NCBI GenBank assembly: GCA_900291925.1
Contig: UWYS01000005.1
Span: 496,001 to 560,000 of the forward strand
Direction of reading: 5' to 3'
Length of the DNA: 64,000 nucleotides
From: Thecaphora thlaspeos
Lineage: Eukaryota; Basidiomycota; Ustilaginomycetes; Urocystidales; Glomosporiaceae
The translations under genes and the position numbers were made by a program. This document shows, one piece after another, positions 10,378 through 23,019 of this stretch; within the stretch, counting starts at the first letter, position 1; each line of letters opens with the position of its first letter. The notes under the pieces are model-generated. The model did not search any database and had not been told where the DNA came from. It saw nothing but the letters and a program-made list of their open reading frames with translations.

Positions 10378-13003
10378 ATGCAGTCGCAACACGACCATTC
10401 CCACCATTCGGCGTATCGCCATGGCTGCGTGAGTACCACCGATCCCTGGCCGCGCTGCCAAAGAAGCAAACGGGAAGGGGTCCGTGGGCAGAGAGGCTAA
10501 GATGGCGGTGCTTCCGAGGTTGGGGCCTCTCAAGCTCTTGACTAGGCGCTGAGTGGCGAGCTTTCTGTTGGCCAGCCACCGGGTGCCCCGCTAGCGTCTT
10601 GGCGTCTCGGCCGCTCCGCCATGCCTTCCCTTTGACGTACTCGTGAGCAAACCGGCGGTCGTCCTGACACCCCTCCCTCCCTCTTCTGCTCCGACCTGTC
10701 CTTGACCCACGCCTTGCGCCCAGTCGGCCTCCGAGAACTTTAGGCCCGCCATGCCAGCACCCAACCTGCTACCCCGAAGGGTCTTCATCGGCGCCGTCAT
10801 CTCGTCAAAGGGGATCAACGATCTCCACATCATCGAACGGGCCATCCTCGGCGTAGGCAGCGGAGGCGTGATCCGCTTCGTCGAGGACCTCGACGCCATC
10901 GAGGCGCAGGAAGGACAGCAGCAGCAGTCGGCACCGAGCCCTTCCGAGGATTCGACCGCCTCGACTGCGTCGCAGAGCGAGGAGCGCTCAGTGACACCCG
11001 TTCCCATTCCGGGGCAGTCGAGCGCGGCCGGACTGCTTGATGCACCGGCGCTCTCGACGCTCGAGATGCCGCCGCCCGCCGTACCCCACGCGCAGCAGGC
11101 CTCCTCCTCCGGCATCAGCGAGGCCGCCAAGCACGAACAGATGCTTATCAAAAAGGTCGTCGAAAGGCACGGCTGGAAGTACAAGCAGTACAAGCTGCTC
11201 CACATCCCGCCGGGCAGCTTCATCTGCCCTGGCTTCATCGACACGCACACCCACGCCTGCCAGGTCCCCAACATCGGCCTCGGACAGCAGTATGAACTGC
11301 TCGACTGGCTCCAGCACGTCACCTTCCCGCGAGAGAGGCGCTTCGAGGACCCGAGGTACGCTAGGAAGACGTACGAGTCAGTCATCCAGCGTTTGATCGA
11401 CTCGGGAACTACGACTGCCTGCTACTACGCCACGCTGCACCTCGAGGCATCCAAGATCCTGGCCGAGATCTGCAACGAGCGCGGCCAGCGCGCCTTCGTG
11501 GGCAAGTGCCAGATGGACCGCAACTCACCCATCGATTACGTCGAGAAGAACGCCTCGCAGTCAATCGAGGATACCAAGGAGTTCATCCGCTTCACTCGGA
11601 GCCTGCGCCCCTACGGTCAACCGCCGGACGTCTCTTCGCCGCGCATGAGCCCCGCCGACGCGTCGGGCATGTCTCTCGAGATGGACGCCAGCATCGCCAG
11701 GCTCAGCGCGACCGTCGACGAAATCATGTCGCCCGGCAGCAAGCCGGCTTCCGAGTCCGGCGGCAGCCCCGTTTCGCAGCGGCTGTCGCTCAAGCCCGTC
11801 ACGCGCCCCAGCGTGCCGGGCAACCGCACCCCGAGCAACACCAACCTGAGGAGCGCCAGCGGGACGTCGACGCCTTCGCGCCTGCGCGAGCGCGAGCTCG
11901 CTAATGCCCTCGTCCAGCCGATCCTTACGCCGCGCTTCGCCATCAGCTGCACCGATGCCATGCTGACCGGCATCTCGGCGCTCCTCTCGCGCGACCCGAC
12001 ACTCCGCGTCCAGACGCACCTGAGCGAGAATGAGGGCGAAATCACCTTCACCAAGCAGCTTTTCCCCTTCGCCAAAACGTACACGTCAGTCTACGACCAC
12101 TACAGCTTGCTCGGCCCGCGCACCATCCTCGCGCACGCAATCCACATCGACTCCGAGGAGCTCAAGATCATCAAGAAGCGCAAGTGCGGCATCTCGCACT
12201 GCCCCACGAGCAACCTCAACCTGCGCAGCGGAGCGTCGCGCGTCGGCGAGATGCTCAACATGGGCATCAAAGTCGGGCTGGGGACCGACGTTTCGGGCGG
12301 CTTCGGGCTGGGCATGCTCTCGGCGATCCGCGAGGCCAGCGTCGTCGCCAAGGTGCTGGCGTTCCAGAAGGCGAGCGATGAGGAGATTGCGCGAGAGGCC
12401 GAAGAGGACAGGAAGAGGCTCGAAGAGGGCGAGCCCAGCAAGAAGACAACCGACGAGGCCAACATCGACGGCAGGTACCCTCGTCCGCCCGTCCAGGGAC
12501 AGTACAAGCCTCGCAAGACGCAACCATCCTCAACCGGTACAAACACACCCACCACCACCACTACTGCGTCTTCGAGCAGCGGAGGCACAGCATCGGCGAC
12601 GGCAAGCGGGGCCGCCATGTCGCAGTCAAACTTCACCGACTCGATCGTCGCAGTCTCGGCGCAGCAGAGCTCGGCCGCCGCTCCAGCGGAAGACTTTACA
12701 AAGGGACCCCTGACAATCGCGACGCTCTTCTACCTCGCCACGCTGGGAGGCGCCGAGGTGTGCTCGATGGCGTCCAGGACCGGCAGCCTGGATCCGGGCA
12801 AGGAGTTCGATGCGCTCCTCGTCCAGACGACGTCGCAGTGGGGGCCCAGCGGCTACACGGGCAACCCGGGATGCTTTGTCGAGGAGGACGACGCCCTAGC
12901 CGACGTATTCGAAAAGTGGCTCTTCACCGGAGACGACCGAAACATCGGGACCGTCTTTGTACGCGGCAGAGTCGTTGGTGGCGCTAGGCCCCTCAAGGAT
13001 TAG
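10378..13003 (+). CDS. GUD1: Guanine deaminase with disordered insertions
   Basis: Two exons, 10378-10428 and 10724-13003, join in phase 0 across a 295-nt intron (GTGAGT donor, CCCAG acceptor) to give 776 aa. The first exon adds MQSQHDHSHHSAYRHGC; a start at 10751 would skip it. The enzyme hydrolyses guanine to xanthine and ammonia in purine salvage. Amidohydrolase metal and substrate motifs are present in order: PGFIDTHTHA (H192 and H194), HLSENEGE, ILAHAIHID, ISHCPTSN, and the metal-binding aspartate in GLGTDVSGG. Fungal and animal guanine deaminases are roughly 450-500 aa; the excess here lies in three low-complexity insertions: after the first beta strands (about residues 70-130), a 115-residue Ser/Pro-rich block between the RSLRP and LVQPILTPRF segments, and a Thr/Ser-rich block at about 590-670. 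The active-site segments are intact, so activity is expected. The His-rich leader is unusual. Confidence 0.92.
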
Positions 13004-13195
13004 CTCGAAAGGTCGCACGGCGCTCAAGACGTTTGGGACGAGGGCGAGCCAGCTCGGGAGCAGCGTAGTGGGCTAAGTGACAGCGGTGGTTAGAATTGCA
13101 AGGGTAGAAATGGGGCGGCAAATATGAGATGGGGCAGGAGGGGTCCACAGTGCGCGGACTAATGCTTTCCCGTCCATTTGGCAGGAGCAGGTTCC

Positions 13196-15852
13196 TCATT
13201 GATGGGCTGCAGATCGAAACAGAAAATCCATGATACCAATCGGCGTCAGTTTCCATACATCGCATGGAGAGTGTCTGTGTGAGGGGGAGTCGTCAGAGTG
13301 TGACGCGACGTACCGCGAAGAGGAGCAGCGAGGGGTAGTGTTTCCTCGATGCACGTCCCGTGCAACTGGCCTCGGAAGAGATATCTGATGCGTAGATGCT
13401 TCTTCTCGCCCATTACCGGGTCGTGGAAACCTAGGATGTTGGACTGTCCGGGGAGGCCATCGAGGAAAAGCGTTTGCGTCGAGACGGAGATGGATGAGAG
13501 TGTTCAGTCTTGGTACGGACCCAGAAATGACGAGCGACGATCATTTGGAGCTTACCTTTGACCGTCCACCAGGCACGATGATCTGGCCTTTATTGACGAG
13601 AGCCTGCAGCGGTATTCTGACATCCCACACGGTCTCGTCCGGCACGTCTGCCCCCTCGTCGATCGGGTCGGGCACGGAGCTATTCTCCTCCTCCCTCTTC
13701 CATACTTGGTACAGCTCTTCGCCTCCTCCTTCCAACGGGATCGGAAAAGCCTCTCTCCTACCATACCAAGCATCGACGATGACCAGCCCACCTTTCCTCC
13801 ACTCTGTCTCAGCCTTCTTGATGGCCTGGGTGCGCAGGACCTGACACGCCTCGATCGCTGCCGTGCGACGTTGGAGAATCACCTCGCCGTGTTCGCGCCG
13901 CAGGTTGGCGAGCTTGTCGGTGATGCGACGACGTTTTTGAGGTTGCAGGTAGAGGTAGTACAGTGCGGTGTATCCCGCGGCCGGCAGGGCGGTGAAGAGT
14001 ATGATCAAGTCGGACCTGAACTCCGGCGCGATCATGATGGGCAGCATCACCTTCTGGCCCAACCTGTTGACCTTGACACGCAGCGTCACGCCACCGGGCA
14101 GACCAAACTTCACCCCGAGACCCAGCCGGACCGTTTCGGTCAGACGACGTTCGCCGTTGGTGAAAGCCGACAGCCCAGAACCCGTACCGAGATTGAAGCC
14201 GGCGCGCACCTTGACGCCGCCAAGGACCTTTGTCGCCCAGTCCATGCTGATGCTCTGGTCCACCTCCGAGACCGACGTCTGGAGAGTCCAGCCTTTGCCG
14301 TCTGAGATCTGCTTGGTGAGACCCACAGAGACGACTGGAGGCTCGCGCCGGAAGACAGTGTGCGGCGACAAGGACTTGCCCCACGGCCCCAGCGTGTACG
14401 TCCCCGAGCGAACCGAGGTGAAGCCTGTCAGCATAGATTTTCCAGACAGCCGCTGGCCGTAGGTCAGGTTAACCGAGGGCGGTACCATCAGCGTCTGCAG
14501 CGTGCTCTGCCACGTAAAGAAGCTGCGAAGGACGAGTAAGGGCAGTGAAAACCTTGGTCAATTCTGATCGCAGAGGCCGTCCGTGCCGCGGTGCCGCGCG
14601 GAAAGTTCACTCACGAGTTCTGATCCAACGTATACTGGCCCTTTGTGGTGACAATGTGTGGCCGAAGGAAGGTCATGGTGACCTCGGAGAAGAGCCTCGG
14701 GCTCCAATGCGTCTTGACGGTGCCGACCAGGTTGCCGCCTCCCATGCCGCCGCGGCTGACCATCTGGCCGGAAAGGTTGAGCGACGTCGCGTTGGTTATC
14801 TGGGTATCGAAGCCGTGCTTGCCGATTAGCTGCGTACACCCGACCCGGTTGATGCGCTCCTGAAGCGTGACGGGGTGAGAGACACCTTTGGGCCTGGGGA
14901 TTCTCGTCGCATCCGCAAAGAGCTTGGTGGCGTCTATGTGAGCGGTAAAGTCGCCTTTGGATTTGACGAGGTTCTCGGCGTCCGCCGCCTGTCTCCGCCG
15001 CGACTCTCGTTCGAACTCGGCCTGCATCTCGGCAGGCGTGCGGCCGCGCAGCGAGACGGTCCAGGACGACTTGAGGCCCTCTTCTCCGAAGTGATCGTAG
15101 ACGGCACGTTTCTCCCGGTCTGTCAGGGTCTCGTAGGCTCGTTGGACGTCGCGGAAACGAGACTCAGCCGCCGCTTTGCGGACCGGGTCCTGGTGCTTGT
15201 CCGGATGTAGCACAACTACGAGAGGGTGGTAGGGGTATCCCGCAGGGGCTCTACGTTGTCAGCTGACCTCGCTCGGCTCTTTGGCTCATCCAAGGCTTGC
15301 TGGATAGGCTTATGCGAACTCACCGGCCAACGATCGGTAGGCCTCCCTGATCTGTTCGTCGGTCGCCTCCTTTTCCACGTTGAGTATGGCATAGAAGCCT
15401 TCCTTATCCGCTTCCTGCACAGGGTCGGAGCTCCCAGCAGCTTGGGACTTGTTAGAATCATGTGAGTCTCGAAAGGGACGCCCGCCAAACAGGGGTTCGT
15501 CGTCGCCTCCTTCGTCCGCTGGCGGTGCGTTCGCGGACCTTCCGTCGGCAGCTGCTGGACGCCTCGCAGAGGTCGAGGATGTTGGTCCGCGCTGGTTATC
15601 AGAAGCGTACGACGCTCCTGTGGACCTTGGACCGCTCGAGGAAGAGGCAGAGGCGGAAGCAGTGGAAGCCGTACCCGTGAAAGACGTCGGCTGACCTGAG
15701 CCTGTCGATGCCGACGGGTGGCTGGAGGTCGCAGTGGAGCCAGAGCTAGCGGAGGAGGAGGCGGCTGCTCGTGGCGATGGCGGCGTGTATGGGGCATAGG
15801 GGTCATCATCGTCGCCAAAGTCCTCGACGGTGGCAGTCGCCGGTGGCGCCAT
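13196..15852 (-). CDS. DNAJC11-type J-domain protein of the mitochondria
   Basis: Five exons: 15852-15324, 15215-14615, 14522-13556, 13443-13314 and a final 11-nt coding piece 13206-13196; all junctions are phase-consistent, giving 745 aa. The J-domain lies after a Ser/Ala-rich N-terminal region of about 140 residues: EGFYAILNVEKEATDEQIREAYRSLA joins across intron 1 to VVLHPDKHQDP, so the HPD triad is created by splicing. Next comes a beta-barrel-like region with many Gly/Ser-rich strands, then the DUF3395 C-terminal domain: a hydrophobic segment (IILFTALPAAGYTALYYLYL), coiled helix, IVDAWYG, and GFHDPVMGEKKHLRIRYLFRGQLH. Human DNAJC11 associates with the MICOS/SAM bridge and cristae; a similar role is inferred here. 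The human protein is 559 aa, so this one has a long N-terminal extension. If the last intron is not removed, the protein ends instead in a short tail read from 13313. Confidence 0.88.
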
Positions 15853-16283
15853 GTTGGGCTACGGTCAGAAGGGTCGAGGTTAGTTGGAGAGCGTTGCAGA
15901 GGCAGAGCTGTAGTTGGTCGGTCGTCCTCTTGAGCCGAGCAAGTGAGGCACGACGTGCGGAGTTGCCGGCGTCGTTGTTGATGAGTAGTGACTGTGTGGT
16001 GGGTGATTGCTGGGCAGTGTTCTGGTTGCAAAGATGGTGGGTGAGATGGCCGCGCTCTCAGGGCCGGCCGCTGTGCTTACACAAAGACAGCGGGGCCGCC
16101 CAAAAGGCACAGCAGAATAAGTGCGCCGAAAAAGCGCAGTAAAAAAGTGGAGCTTGCTGACGCTGACCCTCTCGTCGCCACCAGCATATCGCCCTCACAG
16201 ACGCCACAGCACTCGCGAGATATACGCATACACGCCGAGCACATCCTACAGCTAGAAATACAACATCCTGGCAGGCCGTGAGC
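15853..16283. other. Short intergenic region
   Basis: Upstream of the DNAJC11-type gene and downstream of MED5, both on the minus strand. I see only promoter or UTR sequence with no recognisable element. Confidence 0.4.
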
Positions 16284-18919
16284 TTACACAGTGACCGCAG
16301 CGTTACCACGCAACTCCCGCGCATCCTCGCCCGCAAAGGTCCCCGCGACCTCCAGCACCATTAGGAGCGCCTGGAGGGCTGGCTCGCAGGTCTCTCCTTT
16401 AGCGCTTCGCAGTCCTGCGACAAATGCTCTGCAGCTCCCCGGTCGCGACCTAGAGAGACGGGCCAGCTTGAGCGTCAGCAGGCTCCCAACCTGCTCCACC
16501 ACGTTGCCTGCCGGCGTCTGCCGCGGCGACGATATGTCCGACATCCCATCGATGTTCGACGGAGGCGTTTGGACAGAGGCAAGGTTGCGCAGCAGGATCA
16601 ACGACAGACAGACAACTCCCCCGACCGCCTCGACCACCGCATCGTGCGCCGGTGCGTCTAGTTCGATGTGCTGTAGGATGCTGACGATGGGAGCCAGCGA
16701 GCTGTGCACCTCCGACTTGGTCTCGCCGGTCGAAGCCAGGACAAGGACTGCAGAGAGCGCCCGTTGGCTCACGGCGCTCGCGTTTGCGGCCAGCTGCTGC
16801 AATACGAGGGAAGCCGCAGTCCCTGCACCCAACTGGCGCAGCATCGCTACTGGCTCGGCCTTTAGCAGCAACCTCGACGCCGCCAGCGGGCCGAGCTGTC
16901 TCCTCAGCCAGACAGATGCCTTGGCAAGCTCTGTTAGCGGCACGAGGCGAGAGCAGACGTAATCTTGTCAGAAGAGCCAGTTAGCCAGTACGACCTGGAA
17001 TGTGCACTCGCGCCTTCTGGCTCACCGTGTGAACATATCCCGCAGCCCTCCATCTTGGATTTGATCGAGTCGAGGTCAAAGCTCTCCACACCGACCAATG
17101 ATTTTGCCAGGTCGGGCCTCGTTGCGAAAAGCTCGAACTCGGCGGCCACCGCGTGGCGCACCGCGGCAGGGCAGGCTTCGGAGTCGAGAATCAGGCTAAT
17201 TACCTCGAGGTGGACGGTTCTCGTCGTCGCGTCCCTGCTGAGGCCGGTGCTGATAATAGACTCTTCGGACGCTGTCGACGAGCTACCCAAGAGCGGCGAA
17301 AGAGGAATCCGCTGCACCTCTCGTAGAATCCAGCTCATTGCTCCGGGCAGCGAGTAGCTTAGCAGGTCCTGTAGAAAATACGACAGCCCGCCGCGCAGAG
17401 CTTCCAAATCAATCACTCCGGCGACGCACGCGCTGATCGACTGAGAGAACAGCGTAGGTGCGAGTCGCAGCAGCGCTCGTGGAGATGAACCGCTGTCGCG
17501 AGAGTGCACATGACGGCAGGTCAGATGAAGAGATGGTAAGCATGTGGTCGACGGCCAGGACGGTACGGCGGATTGAGGCGAGACTCACCGGGTCAGATCG
17601 TCCGAGATGCCCTCGTTGTCGAACAGGGCAGAAATCCACCTCCCGGCCAGGGCCCTTTCGTCAGATGGCAGCTCGTTGAGCCGGTAGACGATCGCAGGGG
17701 ACCGTAGGTAGCGGGAAAAGAAGGAGTCTTGATTCTCTGCCGGAGCGACGGCGTCGGCCGCGATGCCGTACCTCTGGCAGACGAGCTGGCACAGCAGAAA
17801 AATGGTACACAGCGTCGAGGGTTCGTCGTTAAGCTGGCCGACGTCCCCCCTGTCGAGAAGGGACGCCAGCATGGTCACCAGCTCGGCCGGATCGAAATAG
17901 AGGGTGAGGGTGTCGAGCGCCTGGAGATTGGACGCCAGGGCCTTGGAGCAGCGCGAGACCGACTCGTAGTCCTGCGATTCGAGCCAGAAGTGAATCTGCT
18001 GCAGCAGCTGCTGCGCAAAGGCGTAATGCACGCCCGGGTCCCGGCAGACCTTGTCTAGTAGCTCTTGAAGGTCTTCGGCCGCCACCTTGTTCTCCAGCGA
18101 CGAAGCAATGTCGAGACCCTCGAGTTGGGCGTCCATCCTGAGCGATTGGCTGAGCGACTGCACCTCCTCTGCCAGCCTGTGGCCGTCCGGGAATTCGTCG
18201 GCGATCGCCTCGGGTCTGGCCAGGGCGCTTTCGATGAGCGAGCGGAGTAGCCAGGCGCGCACCGGCTGGTGAACCGGCGTCTCGATCCCGACGACCGAGC
18301 CGAACATAGCGGCGTCCTCGATCCTGCTGCTGCCGCTGTTGGCAGCGGCGGCTGGAGGCGGTGCTATGCCCGCTGACTCGCAGCTGGCGAGCCTGTCGGA
18401 GGAGGTCAACAGGAGCGCCTTGAGTGCCGTCTCGACGCGTACGTAGGGGGCAGCGCTCCTCTCGCCCCTGAGCGACGTGGCAACGCCAGAGTCGAGCCAC
18501 AGCTCCAGCTGGGCAATGGCTTCTGGGACTGCACCGCACAGAGCGTTGCGCCAAAGGGACGAGTAGGCCTCAGCCGCGCCCCGCACTGCCGAAGGCGTCT
18601 CTACGACGATTGAGCAAGCTTCTGCAGCGGCTGAGAGGAGCTCAAAGTAGAAGGCGGCGAGGGACTGATCGAGGGTGACAGATTCGACCGCGTGTTCGCG
18701 GCGCGCCAAGAGGAGCATCTGGACGGCCTCCATCTTGGAGGACCACGAGACCCTTGTGTCGATGAGGTGGCGCAACAGCAGCGCGACCTCTGGTTGAGTG
18801 GCTGTTTGCACGCATCCTCGGTCCGCCATGTGGGCGAGGGCTGCGACGTCGACATGGTGGTCCCACGACGCCATCTCGGCGACGGGGCGTTGCCCAGCGA
18901 CGCCCGGTATTGTCGCCAT
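16284..18919 (-). CDS. MED5: Mediator complex subunit 5
   Basis: Three exons, 18919-17589, 17492-17026 and 16930-16284, join in consistent phases (introns of 96 and 95 nt) to give 814 aa. The protein is almost entirely helical. The diagnostic Med5/Nut1 block is [21 protein letters not shown] followed by [22 protein letters not shown] and LPGAMSWI, in exon 2. The N-terminal exon has further helical repeats ([34 protein letters not shown]). Med5 is a tail-module subunit of the RNA polymerase II Mediator and transmits activator signals; it acts in the nucleus. Fungal Med5 proteins are often 900-1100 aa, so this one is slightly short; an unrecognised first exon is possible, although the chosen ATG has a good ACACC context and an in-frame stop upstream. 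The 3' end at TAA 16286-16284 overlaps a GTAAGC, so a further exon cannot be excluded. Confidence 0.82.
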
Positions 18920-20006
18920 GGTGTCTCTTGCTGACTATGGATGGAGATTGGGGGGGGGCGGCTCGGACAGCGGGCCGAAGCTGATCGGCTGGCCGCCGAG
19001 CTGGGTCAGCAGTCGCGAGACCTCGGCAGTTGAGACTCGGGCGGAGGGCGCAGGCTCGAGCTCTGCGCCTTGCTACCTGGTTGGCGCCTCCGGGGTGGGG
19101 TCGCTGCGTATGCTTCGCGCTGGGCTGGACGTTGGCTCGATGCTCTGTCTGTGAAGTTGTCGTCGTCCGCGCCGCGTGGTGGTACGGTGGTGTGGTGGCA
19201 GCTGGAGACTGTGACGGCACAAAGGTGAAGCTCGAAGGTAGGGAGGGACCCTGGCTGCCTCCCTCAACTCACACCTTTTTGCAAGCGGCCCTCTGTGATC
19301 CGGCAAAGGTGCAGGCAGGGGAATCTTACTCCCAGTGTGCCAGCGCCAGCGCCTGTCCTGGGCCCGTGATCATAGAAGCGGCTCGGATGTGACAGCCTGG
19401 AAGTAGAACAAGACAGGAGCACGCCGAGGGCGCAAGAAGCAAGAAGCAAGACGGTCAGCACCGAGCGGCCTCTCACTTTACTGCCGTCAGTGTCATGCCC
19501 ACGCCAGCCCTCGACGGCTGGTCCGGCCACGGCTGGTCCGGCCAGCGCTGGTGCAGCCAGCCAGGCCGCGGCGCCTGGGCCTCCCTCGGAATTTGCCGCC
19601 GCCGCCGCCCCTCGCTCGCAGCGGCTCGTGGCAGCCTCCCCTCGCGTGCCCTCGTACCTACTCCCTCGAGCCAACCACCACCACCACCACTACAACCGCC
19701 ACCGACGACCCTCAAACTGGCTGCCTACCCCGACACAAAGGCTCACAAATAAAGCCTGCTACTGCTACGGCAATCTAGAGCGTCCCGTTGATCTCACTTT
19801 GGCAGGCTACCCTAGCGCCTCCCCGCCCAGCATTGACCAACACCTACCTGCTTCGGCAAGAATCGCGCACCACCCATCCTCTTGTCTCCTCTCCCTCCTC
19901 CCTCCTCTCACTCGTCGATCCCTTTCTCCAACGTCCGCATAGCTCACTCGCACCTTGCCACTGTATATCTCGCAAGCGCAAGCGCAAGCGAAAGAGGCTC
20001 GCCACC
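18920..20006. other. Divergent region between MED5 and the amino-acid transporter
   Basis: About 1.1 kb with two promoters pointing outward. It includes a nine-base G run near 18949, imperfect GCTGGTCCGGCCA-like repeats at about 19517-19550, and a C/T-rich leader with CAAGCG repeats just before 20007. No gene is supported inside. Confidence 0.45.
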
Positions 20007-22542
20007 ATGTCAAGCGACGCAAAAAAGATCGACATCAAGAGCCCAGACTCGTTGCAGCCCACCCGCTTCCCCGAACGCGCCTTCAACTATGGTGCATCTC
20101 CAATGCTCCCCAACATCCCGCCCAGGATCGGCTCCCCCTCGGCAGAGCCTCTGAACCTCTCTGGCTCACCGCGTCCCGACATCTCGAGCTTCGCAAACAG
20201 ACGGCTGCTCTCCGACCCGCCCTCGCGAGACAGTAACTCGATCCCGCCCACACAGAGCGACGTCTCCACGCCCGTAAACCTCAACGATCTCGACAGCCTG
20301 CCCCTCTCCGACGAGAGAAAAGCCAGAATCATCGAGAGACAGTGAGTTCGGGCCATCGTATACCGCTTCTAGTTCACAGAGGGGGAGGACTCGACCATAT
20401 TTATTGACCCTCTCCCCTTTCTTTCGCAGCCTTGCCCGCCCAGATCACGCAGGGAGGGACGCCGCCTCGGCCTCTGGCATCACTTTGGGCTCGACAGCTC
20501 GCGGCGAAGACCAAGACGAGCCCTCCGAGGAGCACGAAGATGGCCCCTCGGGTTCGTCGCGACCGCACTCGGCCGACCTCAGCGAGACGATGTCGCAGAC
20601 CGACTCGGCCCTCGAGGAAGGCGAGGGCGACGACGAATACAGGGGACCGCACAACATGCAGGGAGGCGCCATCACCGACGAAGTCTACCGCTGGGCCCAC
20701 AAGAACCGCAGGGTGTTGGCCAGGAGGACGCGCAGCGAGAGTCTTCACCTGCCCCGCACCGCCACCATCGACCCGGAGCTCGACGTCAGCGGGATCAAAG
20801 AACCAGGAGGTTTCCGGAGATTCTTTGTCATCAACCAGGCGGCCGAGCAGGGCCGCCCGGCACCGCGTGCCCTGCGCAGCTTCATCGACTTCCTCAGCCT
20901 GTACGGCCACTTTGCCGGAGAATACCTCGAGGAGGAGGACGATGACGACGAGGAAGACGAAGAAGATGACGAGGAGAGCGCCATCCCCGGAAGTAGCAGA
21001 GAGGCGGGACAGGGCAGCACCGAGCGGTCGGCCCTGCTGCGTGGCCGCCTGGGCATGTCGAGGAACAGCACTCAGGCTCGCATACGCAAGGCGAGCCAGG
21101 ACCGCCGCCGCGGAGAGGCGTCGGTTACCGACGCCGTCATGATGCTGCTCAAGTCATTTGTGGGTACAGGCGTCCTCTTCCTGGGCAAGGCCTTCTTCAA
21201 CGGCGGCCTCCTCTTTTCGACGATCACGCTCTGCTTTGTCGCCATCGTCTCGCTCATCTCGTTCCTTCTCCTCGTCAAGGTCAACCTCAAATGTCTCGGC
21301 AGCTTCGGCGACATGGGCGGAATCCTCTACGGCCCCAAGATGAGATTCGCCATCCTTGCATCGATCGTCTTTTCGCAGCTCGGCTTCGTCGCTGCCTACA
21401 CCGTCTTTGTCGCCCAGAACATGCAGGCCTTCGTCCTGGCGGTAACGCACTGCGAGAAGCTGGTGCCGATTTCATACCTCATCCTCGCTCAGATGATCGT
21501 CTTCCTGCCGCTCAGCCTGATCAGGAGGATCGCCAAGCTCTCCTCGACCGCCCTTATCGCCGATGTCTTTATCCTGTTCGGCATCGTCTACCTGTTCTAT
21601 TACGAGATCGGCAAGGTGGCCAAGGACGGGCTGGCCGACGTCGTCATGTTCAACTCCAAGAGCTACCCGCTCTTTATCGGCACGGCCGTCTTCACGTTCG
21701 AGGGCATCGGCCTCATCATTCCTATCACCGAAAGCATGAAGGAGCCCGAACGCTTTCCTAAGGCGCTCATCGGCGTCATGGCCGGCGTCATGGTCCTCTT
21801 CGCCTCGGCCGGCGCCCTGTCCTACATGGCCTTCGGCAGCAAGATCCAGACGGTCGTCATCACCAACCTGCCGCAGAACTCGCGCTTCGTCCAGGCGATG
21901 CAGTTCCTCTACAGCCTGGCCATCCTCCTGTCCGCACCGCTGCAGCTCTTCCCGGCGCTTGGCGTGCTCGAAAAGGGCCTCTTCAGCCGGAGTGGCAAAT
22001 ACAAGTGAGTAGGCCGTGTTCTCGCCGTAGTTTCCCACCGGACGCATGCTGATCAAAGCGTCCCCGACGTCGCCGTGTCTGTATCGCCCTTTTCTGCATC
22101 CTATCCTCCAGCTGGAAGGTCAAGGCGGAGAAGAACCTCTTTCGCTGCCTGATGGTGGCTGTCTGCTCGCTGGCCGCGTGGGCGGGAGCCAACGACCTCG
22201 ACAAATTTGTCAGCCTGGTGGGCTCGTTGGCCTGCGTGCCGCTCTGCTTCATCTACCCGCCGCTGCTCCACCTCAAGGCGGTCGCGACCAAACCGGCGAC
22301 AAAGGCGCTCAACTATGCCATCCTTGTCTTTGGCGTCGTCTGCATCGTCTTTGCCGGCAGCCAGACTGTGAGTGGGCCATGGTGTTCGGACCGCGGAAGA
22401 GCTTTCTCTTTCATCTGTGTGCCTCGAGACTGACGACGCTCGAGTTTTCTTCCCGTCCCTTTACCTTCCTTGCCGATTGCAGATTCAAGCGATGCTCGAA
22501 AGTTCGGCACCTCCCAGCGAGCCCTCATGTCGGCCCAAGTGA
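20007..22542 (+). CDS. Vacuolar amino-acid transporter, AAAP family (Avt3/Avt4-like)
   Basis: Four exons: 20007-20341, 20430-22004, 22112-22367 and 22483-22542, all phase-consistent, 741 aa. The start has a GCCACC context. The first 370 residues are cytosolic and disordered with a strongly acidic run (EEEDDDDEEDEEDDEE) before a basic stretch. Transport core motifs follow: VTDAVMMLLKSFVGTGVLFLGKAFFNGG (first membrane helix), VNLKCLGSFGDMGGILYG, VAAYTVFVAQNMQAF, GTAVFTFEGIGLIIPI, MKEPERFPKAL, and a last helix LVFGVVCIVFAGSQT. About 11 membrane helices are visible. The SLC36/Avt3-like signature around FEGIGL supports export of neutral amino acids from the vacuole, which is family knowledge. The long acidic N-terminus is typical of Avt3 and Avt4 and may be regulatory. 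Exon 4 encodes only 19 residues. Confidence 0.9.
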
Positions 22543-23019
22543 TTCAATGGAGTCCGTCACTGCCGCTACTTCCTGCCCGCCTGTTCATGCCCGATTCCCC
22601 AGCAACATCCTAGACCCCTCTACAGCGACCGCAGCATCGTTCTCCCTTATTCGTGCTCTCTCGTATCGTCCCATCTCGTCCCATCTCGTATCTCCATCCA
22701 AGTGAGCAAACCCTCTGTAGCTGGACCAAGATGCAGCCTCTTCGCCTCCGCCCCGCACGCACGCACATGCCCCCTCCTGACTCTGTCGAGCAACACACTA
22801 GTAGTAACAGCGCACGAATGACGACATTTGATTGCAGCGGTCAGGCATGCGGACGCGAGCTGCAGTGTATTAGATCGTGGCTGCCTATCCTCGAGCTTTC
22901 GATGTGTGAAGTCGGCTCAGCGGCGCAGTCGTTGGATTAGCGGAGGAGAGACAGATGCATCGGAAGTCAAGCTAGATAGAAGGTCCCAGGGCCGTTTGAT
23001 TGCCGATAGGGCGACTAGC
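22543..23019. other. Convergent intergenic region
   Basis: This is the 3' flank of the transporter and peroxiredoxin genes. It contains a doubled ATCTCGTCCC/ATCTCGTATC motif at about 22664-22692. No other feature is seen. Confidence 0.4.

Noticed and set aside
13444..13555. Acceptor at CCAAG near 13510 for the fourth exon of the DNAJC11-type gene
   Set aside because: It leads to the wrong frame; the acceptor at 13444 gives the conserved GFHDP segment directly.
13706..14305. Long plus-strand frame over the DNAJC11-type gene
   Set aside because: It is antisense to conserved exons; GC-rich codon bias keeps the opposite strand open.
16231..16290. Extra 3' exon of MED5 from the GTAAGC at the stop
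   Set aside because: The only near acceptor would make a 36-nt intron followed by an immediate stop.
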